A stretch of DNA of 64,000 nt from Prorocentrum cordatum (Eukaryota; Sar; Dinophyceae; Prorocentrales; Prorocentraceae): NCBI GenBank assembly GCA_963575745.1, contig CAUYUJ010020158.1, forward strand, positions 1 through 64,000. Direction: 5' to 3'. Below are positions 28,930-40,359 of the stretch, one piece after another (within the stretch, counting starts at the first letter, position 1; each line of letters starts with the position of its first letter). Below the pieces are notes generated by a model. That model ran no database searches. It was not told where the DNA came from and saw only the letters and a list, made by a program, of their open reading frames with translations. A program made the translations under genes and the position numbers.

Positions 28930-30480
28930 ACATGTGCGATTTTTCCTGGAAGCCGCCTGGAGAGCAGCGGTGCGTATTTCGGTGGGCAGGCGGGTCCCCG
29001 ACGCAAGTCTTTGACGCAAGAGTCGACTGGAAAGGCTCAGGATGTTGAGAGTCAATGTTTTTTTTTTGATGCCGAGACGCATGCGGCTACCTCGCCTGCA
29101 CTTTCGTGAGGATTTCACGTGTTTGCTACTTCAGAACCCGCTGCGGGCACGATATGGACGCGTATTCGACTTCAACATATGTCCAGAGTCTCTTCGCGGG
29201 ACTGCGTGTCCGTGTTCGCGCCCTTCATATCAATATTTGCTCTCAGGAGGTGGCATGCATGCAGTTTTGAAGCGTTGGAGGATGATGCTGTGATCGACTC
29301 GCCCTGTACATCTTGCCGTGCTCTCAAGGTGGGTTGGGCTCATTGTGTACTCGGGTGGTCGGGTCGGACGGGGTGGACCTTGGGCGGTTTGGTCGGGCTG
29401 GGCGGACCCATATGCGAGCTGTTGTGTCGGGCCGGGCGGACGTTACGTCAGGCGGTCGGGTCGCTTCGGGCGGGCCTTCGGCTCGGGTCGGGTGGGCCCG
29501 AAGTCGTGCGGTCGGGTCGGGTCTGCAGGCTCTGTCAGGTCGGCGGCGGGTGCCGTGGCGTGATTACCGCGCCAGGGGCGTCATGCCAGGAGTTCAGCAC
29601 GTGCTTTGCTGTGCCGTACCGTGGTCATCGGGCCGCGGGCGCAATGTTGTGGCCGCCATGCTGCGAGGAAGTGGAGATGGCATTGCCAACCACCTGGATG
29701 CAGTCAATGCAGTCGTCGTGGCCATACTCATCGGGTAAACTATACTTCAACATTACCGATGCTTCACGTGTTCGCACCAACCCATCCATATCTGGGCAAG
29801 CTTCGGGTACAACGGGTGGCAGAGCAGGATGTATGAAACAAATAAACGGTACGCCAGTCAAATCAAAGAGCAGGTCCCAATCATTGCCAATTTTTGACGT
29901 CCTCAGGACGCCTGCCGGGGTCGTACTGCGGTTCTCTTTTGTCATGCTGGGGCCTTTTCGGGTCTTCCTTGGGGCATCTTGGAGGCAGCCGACTGTAAAT
30001 GGGTGCGGCATTAATCATCGCTGCCTGCTTGGAGCGAGCCGCACTGCATCTTGGGGCCTCTTGGGATTTTCTCAACGACCTCCTCGGGACCTTGGGGCTC
30101 TCTCAGGGTCTTCCTGGGCCTCTCACGGGATTCTCTAGGGACATCGCCCACTGGAAGCTAAAAAGGTGGACATAGTCAAACATGATGCTGTTTGTCTGGC
30201 TTTGGCTTCTCGGGGGCATTGTTGGGAGGCTCGAGGGTCACACCTCCGATCCATTTTGCAGTCTTTTGGGGGCCTTGTTGAACCACGCAGGAAGCGCTCT
30301 GTGCCAACTTGGGGCATTTTGCACAATCTTTGATATCTTCGGCCAGCTTGGAGGTCGTCGGGAGCAATCGTGGCTATCTTGGAGCCATCTTGGGCTACCT
30401 TGAACGCTTGAACTTCGGCGGCCCCCATTGTCCAGGCCCTCGGGGTGGGCGAGGGTGGAGGGTCCCCCCCTGGGTGGTTT
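28930..30480. other. No gene recognised; G-rich and CTTGGGG repeats
   Basis: 29330-29530 has GGTCGGGCGG-like repeats. 29940-30430 has weak CTTGGGGCCTC units. A frame at 29640-29740 (NVVAAMLRGSGDGIANHLDA) is short and unsupported. Confidence 0.4.
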
Positions 30481-30842
30481 TGTCACAGCGGATGCTCTAA
30501 ACCAACTGTGTCCGGAAGGCTGGTGGGACTTCCCACCTCCCCTGCCCCCTCGCCCTCCCCCTGCCCTTCCATTCCTCCCCCGCTCCCCTCCCCATAATCA
30601 CCCTCTTCCTCCACGGGATCTCCAGGCGCGTGCTGCTTCGGACTTGGTGGCGGAGTGATATCGTACATTCGTTTGCCGTCACCTACGGCGCCTGAGGGCT
30701 TCGCCTCCGACCCCTGTCTGATCACGCTTTTCCTACTTGCTGCCTGGGCCTGATCTGTCCTGCTGCGGAGCGACATGTAGCTTCGGATCAGCGCAGTAAG
30801 TGTCTCTACGCGTCCCAGGCAATATACCCTCCCCCTCCGTCG

Positions 30843-30843
30843 T

Positions 30844-30904
<61 letters not shown>

Positions 30905-30945
30905 TCTCGTCGTTCTCGTCGTCGTCGTTCGTTCTTGTCATCGGT
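30843..30945. repeat. (CGT)n microsatellite
   Basis: About 100 bp of CGT/TCG repeats with GTTCT interruptions. Confidence 0.95.
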
Positions 30946-31144
30946 GTTGACGCCCTCCGTCGTCTGAGTGTCTGCGCGCGTCTGCGAGGAGTTCGCGGTG
31001 GCGCAGTACCTCGGAAGCCCCGGCCCGCAGTGTCTCGACAGTGTGTGCATACATTACGGCGCTCGCCGCCTGCGCCGCCCGATTCTGCGCGCCTTGTCCT
31101 GCGGGGTGCCTCCACAGTGTCTGTCTGTACGGTTGCTGGGGAGG

Positions 31145-31315
31145 AGGGGAAAGGAGGAGGAGGAGGAGGAGGAGGGATGGGGGTAGGAGGGGGGGAGGAG
31201 GAGGAGGAGGACGAGGAGGAGGAGGTTGATGAGAAGGAAGATGAGGACCAGTGTAAACCCAAGAGTCATCAACGATGTTGGAATAAACCCTCCCTCAAAG
31301 CTCCCTTTCCATAGG
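31145..31315 (+). repeat. (GGA)n-tailed dispersed repeat, copy A
   Basis: A (GGA)n tract followed by GACCAGTGTAAACCCAAGA, then ..CATCAACGATG.. and ..CTCCCTTTCCATAGGACC. The same microsatellite-plus-tail unit occurs at 31998-32160 and 58615-58765. Confidence 0.75.
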
Positions 31316-31539
31316 ACCCGTACAACGGTTCATTTCCACTGAGGGAACTGCTTCGTTGGAAGACAACCGGTTGCAGACCCTGAAGCATGCCAAAACATTG
31401 CTCCAGGGATTTCAACGCCGCCCTGAATCGTGCCAGAGCGTCATTCCTGGGACTTCAACACCGCGAATCAACGCAACTGTTGCGCCCTCAAAATCCTTTA
31501 TTTTTCCAACGCATCATTTCTGGTACGCTGGCCATGAGA

Positions 31540-31890
31540 ATCCGTGAAACTTTTACAACTCAAAAAGTACGAATGTACGCGGCGCTAAGGCGAGAGCCAC
31601 ATTTTGAAAACCAGTCGCCTTCAATCCGTGAAACTTTTGTTTTTTAAAGAGAATGTGCGCGGCGCTAAGGCGAGAGCCACATTTTGAAAACCAGTCGCCC
31701 TCAATCCGTGAAATTCCTGCAATCTCTAACAAAGAATGTGCGTGGCGCTAAGGCGAGAGCCACATTCTGAAAACCAGTCGCCTTCAATCCGTGAAACTCT
31801 TGCAAGTTTTTAAAACGAAGATGCGCAGCGCTAAGGCGAGAGCGACATTTTGAAAACGGCCCGCCCTCCATTTGTGAAGCTGTTGTCAAT
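31540..31890. repeat. ~82-bp tandem array, four units
   Basis: A conserved ~50-bp core (GGCGCTAAGGCGAGAGCCAC, then TTTTGAAAACCAGTCGCC and CAATCCGTGAAA) starts at 31578, 31658, 31741 and 31824, separated by ~26-bp variable, A/T-rich segments. Confidence 0.85.
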
Positions 31891-31997
31891 TGTAAGCTCC
31901 AGGGTCATAAATGGTGAGGAAGTCTCAGGCGAAACGCCCGGACCGTCCTAAGAACTTGCCTCGGGGTGCGACAGGGAGAAGTTATGTATAAGGAGAA

Positions 31998-32160
31998 GGA
32001 ATGGAGGAGGAGGAGGAGGAGGAGGAAGAGGAGAACGAGGAGGAGGAGGAGGAGGAGGAGGAGGAGGAGGTTGATGATGAGGAGGACGGGGACCGGTGTA
32101 AACCCAAGACGTATCAACGATGATGTAAGACCCCCCCTCCAAGTTCCCTCTTCATAGGTC
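31998..32160 (+). repeat. (GGA)n-tailed dispersed repeat, copy B
   Basis: (GGA)n tract, then GACCGGTGTAAACCCAAGAC, ATCAACGATGATG and CTCCAAGTTCCCTCTTCATA. It matches copies A and C over about 70 bp after the microsatellite. Confidence 0.75.
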
Positions 32161-33160
32161 CCTGCAAGCATTATTCGAGAGGCTTACGCCATTCCGCCGA
32201 CCTCCAGAAGAGGCGGGGAGTCCACGGTTGAGGCGTCGTGGGCTTCTTGGGCACTCTTTGGGGACTCTTGTGGGCGTCTTGGGAGCTGGTTGTGGGCGGC
32301 TTATTGTGGGCCTCTTTTGGGCCGCTCGGGGACTTCTTGGGGCGGAGGAGAAGGAGGAGGAGGAGGGGGAGGGAGGAGGGCAAGGGAGGACAGACGACAA
32401 GAGGGGGAGGATGTGGGGGATGAGGGGGGATGAGCCGGGCCAGCGTCAAGGGCCAGGAGCGCGCGAGGGGGTATCTAGCGGGAAAGGGAGCATAGAGAGG
32501 AATATCAGGAGGATGGGGAGGATGGGGAGGTGGTGGAGGCGTAACACTGTGCATGAGTCGGCAAACGCACCTGCAGGCAGCGTCGGCTCGGTGTTGATGT
32601 GCGCACTCCTGATTGCCGCCAGGTAGCTTTCTGAATGCCCATGGAGACGGCTTCCTCGTGACGGAATAGTGCCTCCGCCCCTGCACCTTTTATGCGTCAT
32701 GCGAGCGCTTCACTTTGCAGATCAGGAGGGGGGGCCGCCTGAATCAGTCAAGCCTTCGAGAGTGTCCAATCCAGGGACGATCTTCTACGTTCATGCTTTT
32801 CTGAATCCTTTGCTTGCGTGAGGGGGCGCGATAGAGCGGATGACACTGTGCAGTGGGAAATGTAGGATTTGTCGTAATTGGTTCTCGGGCTGTACCTACT
32901 TCGACATGAAGCCCGGCGTCCTTTCCCCCCAGAGGCTCGCCTCGAATAAAAATGCCAGGAATTTCCCACTTATCCCCTTCCTCCAACTCTACACCTTGCC
33001 CTCCCCCCAGTGCCCCCCTTGGCATTGCCTGGGGGGAGGGGGATGCAGACCAGCTGCAACACCTCTCGAGAGATCGTCGATACGATAGGGGGAAGGAACA
33101 CAGCTTCCATATTTGTGGCTGGTCGGGAACAGGGGGCAGGGGCAGGGACAGACGGTGAGG
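32161..33160. other. No gene recognised
   Basis: CTTGGGG-type units near 32240-32340, a GGA-rich stretch near 32345-32540, then mixed sequence without coding character. Confidence 0.4.
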
Positions 33161-33484
33161 ATGCCTCCTACTCTTTTTCTTCAGCTCCCGCTCCTGGTGA
33201 TGCTGCTCCTCCTGAGCTTGGGTCTCTTTTCGAGAGGTAAACACAGGGAACCTTTGAGTTCTTTCCTTACGGTTCCTGCCCCATCATCTGCCCCGAGCGA
33301 TGGTGGGTTCAACCTTCAGGCATGTTCCGCTTGCGGAGCAAGGAAGGATGGATGGTGCAAGCGTTGCAAGCAGGTGCGAGGCAAAGAGACACCCACACAT
33401 GTCGTGGACCTGGGACTCCTCTTGAGACTAGTCTTCCTGGTGGTGGAATCAAGAGTCGTGCAGCGAGTCGCCCAATCATGCTGA
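33160..33484 (+). CDS. Short frame with hydrophobic N-terminus
   Basis: A frame starting MPPTLFLQLPLLVMLLLLSL could encode a signal peptide, followed by a four-Cys segment (CSACGARKDGWCKRC, a C-x2-C...C-x2-C pattern). It ends at 33484. With no neighbour or family to support it, it could be chance. Confidence 0.2.
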
Positions 33485-33639
33485 TCCGCCTCGTGGTCTT
33501 CCTCGTCTCCTTGGGCCTCAGCTCATGGGGCACGACGGTCCTGTCGGTGCGCTACCTTTCACTTCCTCTCGGTTTTCCATCGAGTCCGCGACTCAGGTGT
33601 TCGAGACGATAGGAGACACGGCTTATGCTCTGCCTACAA

Positions 33640-34075
33640 GAAGCTCCGGGCCAGTCGGACGCGTGTAGATATCAAATCGGCTGACCCCCCACGCTATCAG
33701 CAGACCAACGCCGCTTTCCACAAACTTCGGTCCTTTGAAGGCAAGTTCGAGAAACGGTTTTTGTATACAAGCGTTCGGAATGGGTTTCTTCTCGGACCCT
33801 GTTGCAGACGAATCGGTTCGCAGACAGCGCTTTCGTGATCTACAACGCAGTTGAAGCCCCCAAGCCAGCGGCAGGACAGCAGAAGAGCGCTGCTGTCCTA
33901 TCGGTGGATGACATATTGGAGGGCAACGCGGAGAGCATATCTATCCCGGTTGGTTCGCTGGGCTCGCTCGACGCGGACGTGTGCGATGACCCCCCACCAA
34001 ATCCAGAACTGAACATGTCAGCGGTTTATTCAATCGCTTCGCTCATTTCGCCAGTCCACATTGTAGCATCGCTGG
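33640..34075 (+). CDS. Coding-like fragments before a minisatellite
   Basis: RYQQTNAAFHKLRSFEGKFE (about 33690-33750) in one frame and KSAAVLSVDDILEGNAESIS, ending near VHIVASLALACVLA (33802-34100), in another. They run straight into the CTTGGGG minisatellite. Probably a gene remnant; no family recognised. Confidence 0.3.
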
Positions 34076-34089
34076 CACTTGCTTGCGTG

Positions 34090-34660
34090 CTCGCGGGGGC
34101 AGTTGGGGAGGCCTCCTGGGGCCGCTGGGGGGCCTCTTGGGGGCCTCTTGGGGTCCTGAGGGCCTCATGGGGGCCTCTCGGGGCCTCAGAGGGGCCTCTT
34201 GGGACTTCTGGGTGCCTATCAGGGCCGAGGGCTCGAAACTTTGTTTCGTGTTCCCCCTCTGGGGCCCCTCTTGGGGCGGTCTTGGGGCCCTCTTGGGCCG
34301 TCTTGGAGGCCTCTCGGGCCGTCTTGGAGCCCTCTTGGGCCGTCTTGGGGCCCTCGTGGGGGCCTCTTGGGCCCTCTTGGTGCGATCTTGGGGGCCTCTT
34401 GAGTCGTCTTGGGGCGTTTGGAAGCCGAAAAGGGGGAAATGCCCAAATCTGTCCAACACCTGAGGACAAGCAATTAAGTTTACCTCTTGGGGCTCTCTTG
34501 GGGGTGCTCTTGGAGGCCTCTTGGGGCGTCTGGGGGTTATCTTGGTCGTCTTGGAGTGATCTTTTGGCATCTCGGAGCCTTCGTGTACCATCTTGGGGGC
34601 CTCTTGGCCCTTCTTGGCCCTTCTTGGGGCTCTCTTGAGGGCCTCGAGGGTGGCGCCCAG
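34090..34660. repeat. CCTCTTGGGGG-type minisatellite
   Basis: Degenerate units such as GGGGGCCTCTTGGG and CGTCTTGGGGCCCTC, the same family as 1417-1690, 2092-2360 and 4086-4300. Plus-strand translation is Leu-Gly-Ala-Ser-Trp-Gly-Pro repeats. It lies 30 kb from the first array. Confidence 0.8.
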
Positions 34661-35039
34661 GAGGAAAACTATCTCTGACGCGGACCTCCCGGGACCTGCT
34701 CGGGGTACTTTTCGTCCGGGACCCCCAGGGGCCGCCCAGCGCGCGCGAAGTAGAAACAGAGTAAAGCGCTTAGCAGAGATCTTAGCACGCCTTTGGTCCG
34801 CTGGGCGGGCGAATTCAGTTGCAGAGCGAGGTTAAGAATGTAGTGCAGGTCTTTTTCGGTCAGGTGGCGGAGGCGGCTCGTGCTGCGCGTGAGAGCATGC
34901 CAAGTTGCTATCCCGTCTCACCAAGAGTGGTCGTCGTAACCTCGGAGACCTAGTTCCAGCTCTGGAGCCTGCTGTGGATGACCTTGGGGTGGCGGCGGCA
35001 GTAAGTTCGTTTGCTGGGGGCTCTGAGCCCGCGGCCACG

Positions 35040-35431
35040 TAGCCTCCATCTGAAGCAGCGGCCGCAAAGCAGCGCCTCAGTTCAGCCTCTGAAGCAGCGG
35101 CCGCAAAGCAGAAAGCTCGCGACGCAGCTCAGGACATCGTTCAGTCGCAGAATCGTATCTTTCTTGCTGGCGTGGCTCACAGCAGCGCGTACTTTGGGGG
35201 GCAACTTTCAATCAGGTCGTGACTCTGGTGTTTCATTTTCCGCGAGGGTCACAAAAAATTGGATCGTTTCAGTTGGGAAAAGACTCTGGCTTCTTCGGTT
35301 ATCAAGATGCACCCCAGAGGCATTTCCCCGAATCTTCTCTCACCCCTCCTGCGCCCCCCTCTCGTACGAAGGACGGCCCGTCGGACTCGCCTGCGATTGC
35401 TTGTGACATTTCAAATGTCACGGAATTGTGA
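35040..35431 (+). CDS. Coding-like fragment with duplicated Ala/Lys segment
   Basis: SEAAAAKQRLSSASEAAAAK reflects a duplicated segment, GAAGCAGCGGCCGCAAAGCA, at 35056-35110. AAQDIVQSQNRIFLAGVAHS follows, then a frame change to GSFQLGKDSGFFGYQDAPQ, ending at TGA 35429-35431. No family recognised. Confidence 0.3.
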
Positions 35432-35459
35432 TCGAGTAGAATTTTTGTTAACATCTTCT

Positions 35460-36215
35460 GTCGCGCAGTGCTCATGCAGGAGCGCCACCTTGCCCAGGGT
35501 GAACGTATCAGTGAAGTGCGCGCCCCTTTCGTGCGCTCCTGAGATGCCCAGTGGAGTGGTGTCATACGCACATCCAGACACGACCTCGCGGCTCGCTGGA
35601 GGTGCTGCCACCCGCGCAACTGTCGCCACTGTCGTGGGTTCCTGGGGCACCCAGCGGAGTGCTGCCCTACGCACATCCAGGCTAGACCCGTCGGCCCCCT
35701 TGGGGGTTGTTACCTGCACAACTGCTGCTACTTTCGTTGGCTCCTGGGAGGTCCAGCGTGCAGCGGAATGGAATCTGGTATGCATCCATTCTAGGCCTCG
35801 CAGGGAGGCCGAGCGGAGTTGTGCCCTACGCACATCGATACTAGACCTCGCGGCCCCCTGGGGGGCTGCTACCTGCACAACTGTGGCTACCCTCGTGGGC
35901 TCCTGGGAGGTCCAGCGTGCATCGGAACAGAGTCTTCTGCGCAACCAGCGGAGCTGTGCCGTGGGCTCCTGGGAGGCCGAGCGGAGTTGTGCCCTGCGCA
36001 CATCCAGACTACACCTCGCGGTCCCTGGGGTGTTGCCGCCTGCGAAAAGGTCGCCCCTTTCGAGGGTTCCTGGGAGGTGCAGCCTGGTGGTGGCTTACGC
36101 ACGTCCAAGCCAGAACTTCTTTTCCTTGGGAGTGTTGCAATCTGCGCAATTCTCGCCACTTGCATGGGCTCCTGGGAGGTCCAGCAGACGAGACCTGTCG
36201 GTTCTCTTGGTTTCG
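35460..36215. repeat. ~100-bp satellite array, copy at 35.5-36.2 kb
   Basis: About seven diverged units with GGCTCCTGGGAGGTCCAGCG, GACCTCGCGGCCCCCTGGGG and TGCACAACTGT-type phrases. Same family as 56730-58040. Confidence 0.8.
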
Positions 36216-38837
36216 CTCGTCCTATCACTTTAGCGTTCTGAGTTGCGAGAGTGCGTGCGTGAATTGGGGGCGTTGAATGGGATCCGACGTTGTTCTGGAA
36301 AAGAATTCAAGAGTGCTGCAGATCTCCATGTGGTCTTGTGTATGGCGCTCTCTGCTTGGTAGCCGCCTTGCATTTTAAATCCCACAAGCCGGATTCTTGA
36401 GCTGGCCCTCGAATATCCCAAAGCGGGCCAAGATCCCCAATATGGCCCGAATGCAGGCCCCTGGGGCCATTATCGGCCATTGCTCCCAACCATGCTCCTT
36501 GAAAGTCAGACGACAAGCCGCGAGAGCCTGCATGAGATCCTGGAAGGCCCCCCGAGCCCCAGGAAATCGAGGGTGCGCGACCCTTGAGAGGACCATCGAA
36601 GACCTGAGGGTGAAGGGCATACCGCCACGTGCCAGAGGAACGGGGGCAGATACCTCAGTGTCCACCCGGATGCTCAGATGAGTGCTCGTGCTGCCCTCCT
36701 CCTCTGCCACTTCCCCCCTTTACGGAGGGGGCAATACAGGCTCCGAGCAGACTTCGACCGCCCCCCGACCGTCTCTGCCTTTGCTCTGCCTCTGCCTCTG
36801 CCTCTGCTTCTGCCTCGCCCCGTGACCTCAAACGGATCTGGAAGCGTTAGGTGCCCGATCATGGACCCGCTGTTACGCGCAACGATCCATCGTTCGCGCC
36901 GAAGACCGCCAGAAGCCGCCGAGCACGCCTGGAAATCGCCAGAGGCCGTCAGCAGACCGCCCGAGGCCGTTGGGTAACAAGGGGCCATGGGGGCGGCAGC
37001 GTCCAGCGAACCCTGCCCGCAGTCTGCCGGGGGGCGACCTCTTCGACATCGCCGAACATCTAGGACAGCGCGCCGCGCGCGCCCCTGCGGCTGCTCTTCG
37101 CCTGGCGGCTAGCGGCGTCCACAGGAGATGGCCGGGCACGCTGGGGCTGAAGCAATTTGGCGCGAAGTTGGGACCTTCTGGGCGAATCAGCGCTTTGTCT
37201 GATAAAAGAGGTGGTTTCCCCGACTCTTTGAGATTGTTATTTGTCTTGATTTAGGTTCCGGTCGGGGGGCTCTCCAGTTGCTTCTCCAGTCGCTGCTTCA
37301 GTGGCTGCTCCGATTGATAGTCTGGGGTGGCCCCCCTGAGGAGCTGCTGTTGCAGCATGCGACGTACTTTCGGCATCGTGGCATGAGCTATAATGGATGA
37401 GACGACAGGAGGGATCGCCTGGCGCGCTTTCGCGTCCCTGTCAGTGTCCGCACTTCCTTGCCAATAAATACACCAGCACCGACCCTGGCCAGATCAATAC
37501 TGGGCGCAGGAGTGGCATGTGCGTCTTCATGGCCAAGCCCACATGTGTGTCTGTGTGTGTGCACCGATCCTGGGCCCAGGATGGGCCTGGCGCAGATCGA
37601 TGTATGTGTATATATAGACCGTGACCTCCCCCATCGGCCGTGCCTTGTTGAGTCCGAGAACTTCTCAGGTGCGCAGATCTGTTCCAAACGGCTCTCGTGG
37701 GCTAAGCTGCGGTCGAAACACCTTTCGGGGGGGGGCCAGCTACATGTCGGCACCCCAAATCTGGCCAGTACCATCTTGGCATATTGTCAGTGTTACGAGG
37801 CCACGAGGTCCGAACCAGTTGAAAGTAATCCGTGCTGAACCTCCCAATGCCACGACACATTCGAATAACACTGCGAGCTCTTGACAGTTCGCGTATCCGC
37901 ACCACCACACAAAACCGATTCCCAGGCGAGATGTGGTGGGAAGGGAGGTGGAGCAGTGCCAATGAGATATGGAAGTGGGTGGCACGGTCGCATCGAAACT
38001 GGGATCAGCCCGATCAGACTCCAACAATAGCCAGCTTGGGGAACTCTGACAGGCTCACTTTTTGTCGATGCATATGGGGCAGAAGACTGGCTAGGAGACC
38101 ACTCACTATGGATTAGCTCGTGGTCTTGAAGGTCCGTGTCCGAACCACGATCTTTGTATCAAGGATTGGTGCCGAGTCCTGTGCTGGAGGGGCGTGATGT
38201 GTTCCAAACTGGGACTGGGCGATATTCTAGGGCGGCGTCAACGGAGGCTACCTGGACCCAGACAAGGTCCGAGCGTTGAGGGAGCTTGAATGTAATTGGA
38301 TCAGGAAGCAGAAGCCGATAGAGATTGCTTGCCCTCAGCCTCGTACTCGCACCCTCTCTCTCTCTCGCAATACCCCTTCGTACCAGACCGGGAACCCTAA
38401 CCATAGCAAACAGGATGGAGCTTCCCGGGGTTGGTCAGTGGTTCCCTCGAGGAAAAGCCCTAACCATGCCTAGATCGTCCCCTCTTTGCCTCCCCTCCCC
38501 CTCTACATCTTCCTGCTCCTTACCTCCCTCTCCTCCTCGCACCCCCTCCCCGTCCTCCCTCCCCTCCTGTTCCCCCCTCCCCCCTGTCCCCTCCCTTCGT
38601 CGTCGAGCGGCAGGAGAGCCGGGCTTGCAGCGGGAGCAGAAGGCGCTCGCCCGCTACGCGTCGTCGCGGTCGTCCAGAAGTGCGGGCTGGGCCTTGGGAC
38701 GTCCGCCGGCCACATCACCGATCTTGGCTTAGCCAGACGGCAAATGGTACTGTTGGCTTGGGCCAGGGCTCCAAGCAGCCGATGCGCGTGACAGCCGTTT
38801 TGGCAAACATGCTGCCCACTCTCCCTCCTCGTCGTCG
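36216..38837. other. No gene recognised
   Basis: Mixed sequence with a CTCTGCCTCTGCCTCTG run near 36780-36810 and a TGTGTG run near 37545-37560. Short frames on both strands lack coding support. Confidence 0.4.
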
Positions 38838-38893
38838 CCCTCCTCGTCCTTCCTCCTCCTCCTCCTCCTCCTCCTCCTCCTCCTCCTCCTCCT
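38838..38893. repeat. (CCT)n microsatellite
   Basis: CCT repeats, directly upstream of the dispersed repeat at 38903. Confidence 0.9.
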
Positions 38894-38902
38894 TCTTCCA
38901 TC

Positions 38903-39070
38903 CGAATGGGAGATTCCTATGGTTTGCTGGGTGCAGGATGGGTTCTCCACCGCCATGTTAGGTCGACCTTCCGCCCCCGCCTTTTTCGCGCCTCATTCGC
39001 GCCTTATACAAGTTGCCTTATTCCGCGTATTGAAAAATATAGCAATCGATCCAGATCCTTTATTCTTAGT
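38903..39070. repeat. Dispersed repeat family 2, copy 1
   Basis: About 165 bp containing TTTGCTGGGTGCAGGATGGG, CGCGCCTCATTCGCGCCTTA and GATCCAGATCCTT, aligning with 50117-50258 at roughly 70%. It has no coding content. Confidence 0.7.
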
Positions 39071-40359
39071 TGGTAGTGGAGCTTCGGCTCCGTGGTCCAC
39101 TGCCGCCATGGTCCGCGTGGCATTATCCTCCCGCCATGCGTCGACGACGCTGGCATCCCACCCTTCTGGCCTATTCAACTTCAACAAGTTCAGCATCTTC
39201 AAGGACCTCGCAACACTCCAGCCCGCCCAAGGGCTGGATCGGCTTCGCGTTGGTCTACCAATCCTTCGTGACGGGGGAGCCGCACCCGTGCATCTCCGAG
39301 AACATCAATTCCAAGAACCGCGCCCCCGCGCCTCTCCTCCCGGCGCCTTTTCCCAGGCTCGCCCAGACTACGGCTAAGCAGCTCGTGGGTCCAACGCCAT
39401 CAGTGCATTCGCCTGTGAGGACAGCCTCAGACGTCAGACAGTTGATTGACACAACGTTCACGTCTACGGGTTGTGGCGAAGGGTCCCGAGCTCCATGTGT
39501 TGCAGGAGCCCGGGGGGAAAGAGGCGACGAAAGCGCGACGCCTTCATTGCATCCGCTTGTGGGTGTAGCCGAAAGTGTCAGACTGGATCGATACAGCGTT
39601 CACGTCTCTGGTGTTGGCGACGCGTCCCGGGTTACTCTGGTGACTACGCTGCCAGAGCCCGGGGGGCTCGTGCACAGAAAAGTTAAAAGGATGGTCTGGC
39701 CATTTTGTGGTCCGCATTCCGATGGGGGTGCAGCACGAACCTGGGACCATTCGTTCTTGATCTTTTCGGAACTTGCCTTTCCATGTTACTCGCGCGCTCA
39801 GACCCGGATCCCGATGCAGACTCATTCTTTACGATCGTACGCTTGGTGGTGGCCAGTGCCCTGACAACGTGACTCACGACGAGCATTCCCGCGACCATGT
39901 TGTGGGTTATGGTGGGATGCCCCGAGGGCCGATCGCACCGCAACCAAACGACAGAAGAACATGCTCATGCGTTGAAGAGGAGGAGGATCGAAGGGGGAGA
40001 TACCCGAGGAGACTGCGAGGCACTGTGCCAGAACATCGCGGCTGGTGGGCTCCAGGGCTTCTGCGCTTCATCGATGCATAGAAGGCTTTCAACTCTGCAT
40101 GGAAGGCCATCGGAGCGGGCATGGTCGTTGTTGCCACCAGGTGCATCGCTTGCATGGGAGCTGGCGGCGGTGGTTGCGGCAACATGCGACGCCTCCGCGC
40201 CTGGGGCCCCGGGCAGCAAGCCCGCGTGCCTTTTCAACGTGGGGCGGGGGAGGTCGCGATCTGGTCAGTGATGAGGTCCGATCTCAGCGAGTTCCGCGAC
40301 TCGGCCTGCATATATTTTCGCTGCGCCAGCGCGGCGCGCGAGTGCGTGGGCGAGTGGCC
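39071..40359. other. No gene recognised
   Basis: Two loosely similar ~95-bp stretches at 39425-39520 and 39575-39670 share CAACGTTCACGTCT / CAGCGTTCACGTCT and GAGCCCGGGGGG. The rest is without recognisable features. Confidence 0.35.

Noticed and set aside
31540-31890. CRISPR-like repeat-spacer look
   Set aside because: Core too long (~50 bp), only four units, variable parts similar to each other, and the genome is eukaryotic.
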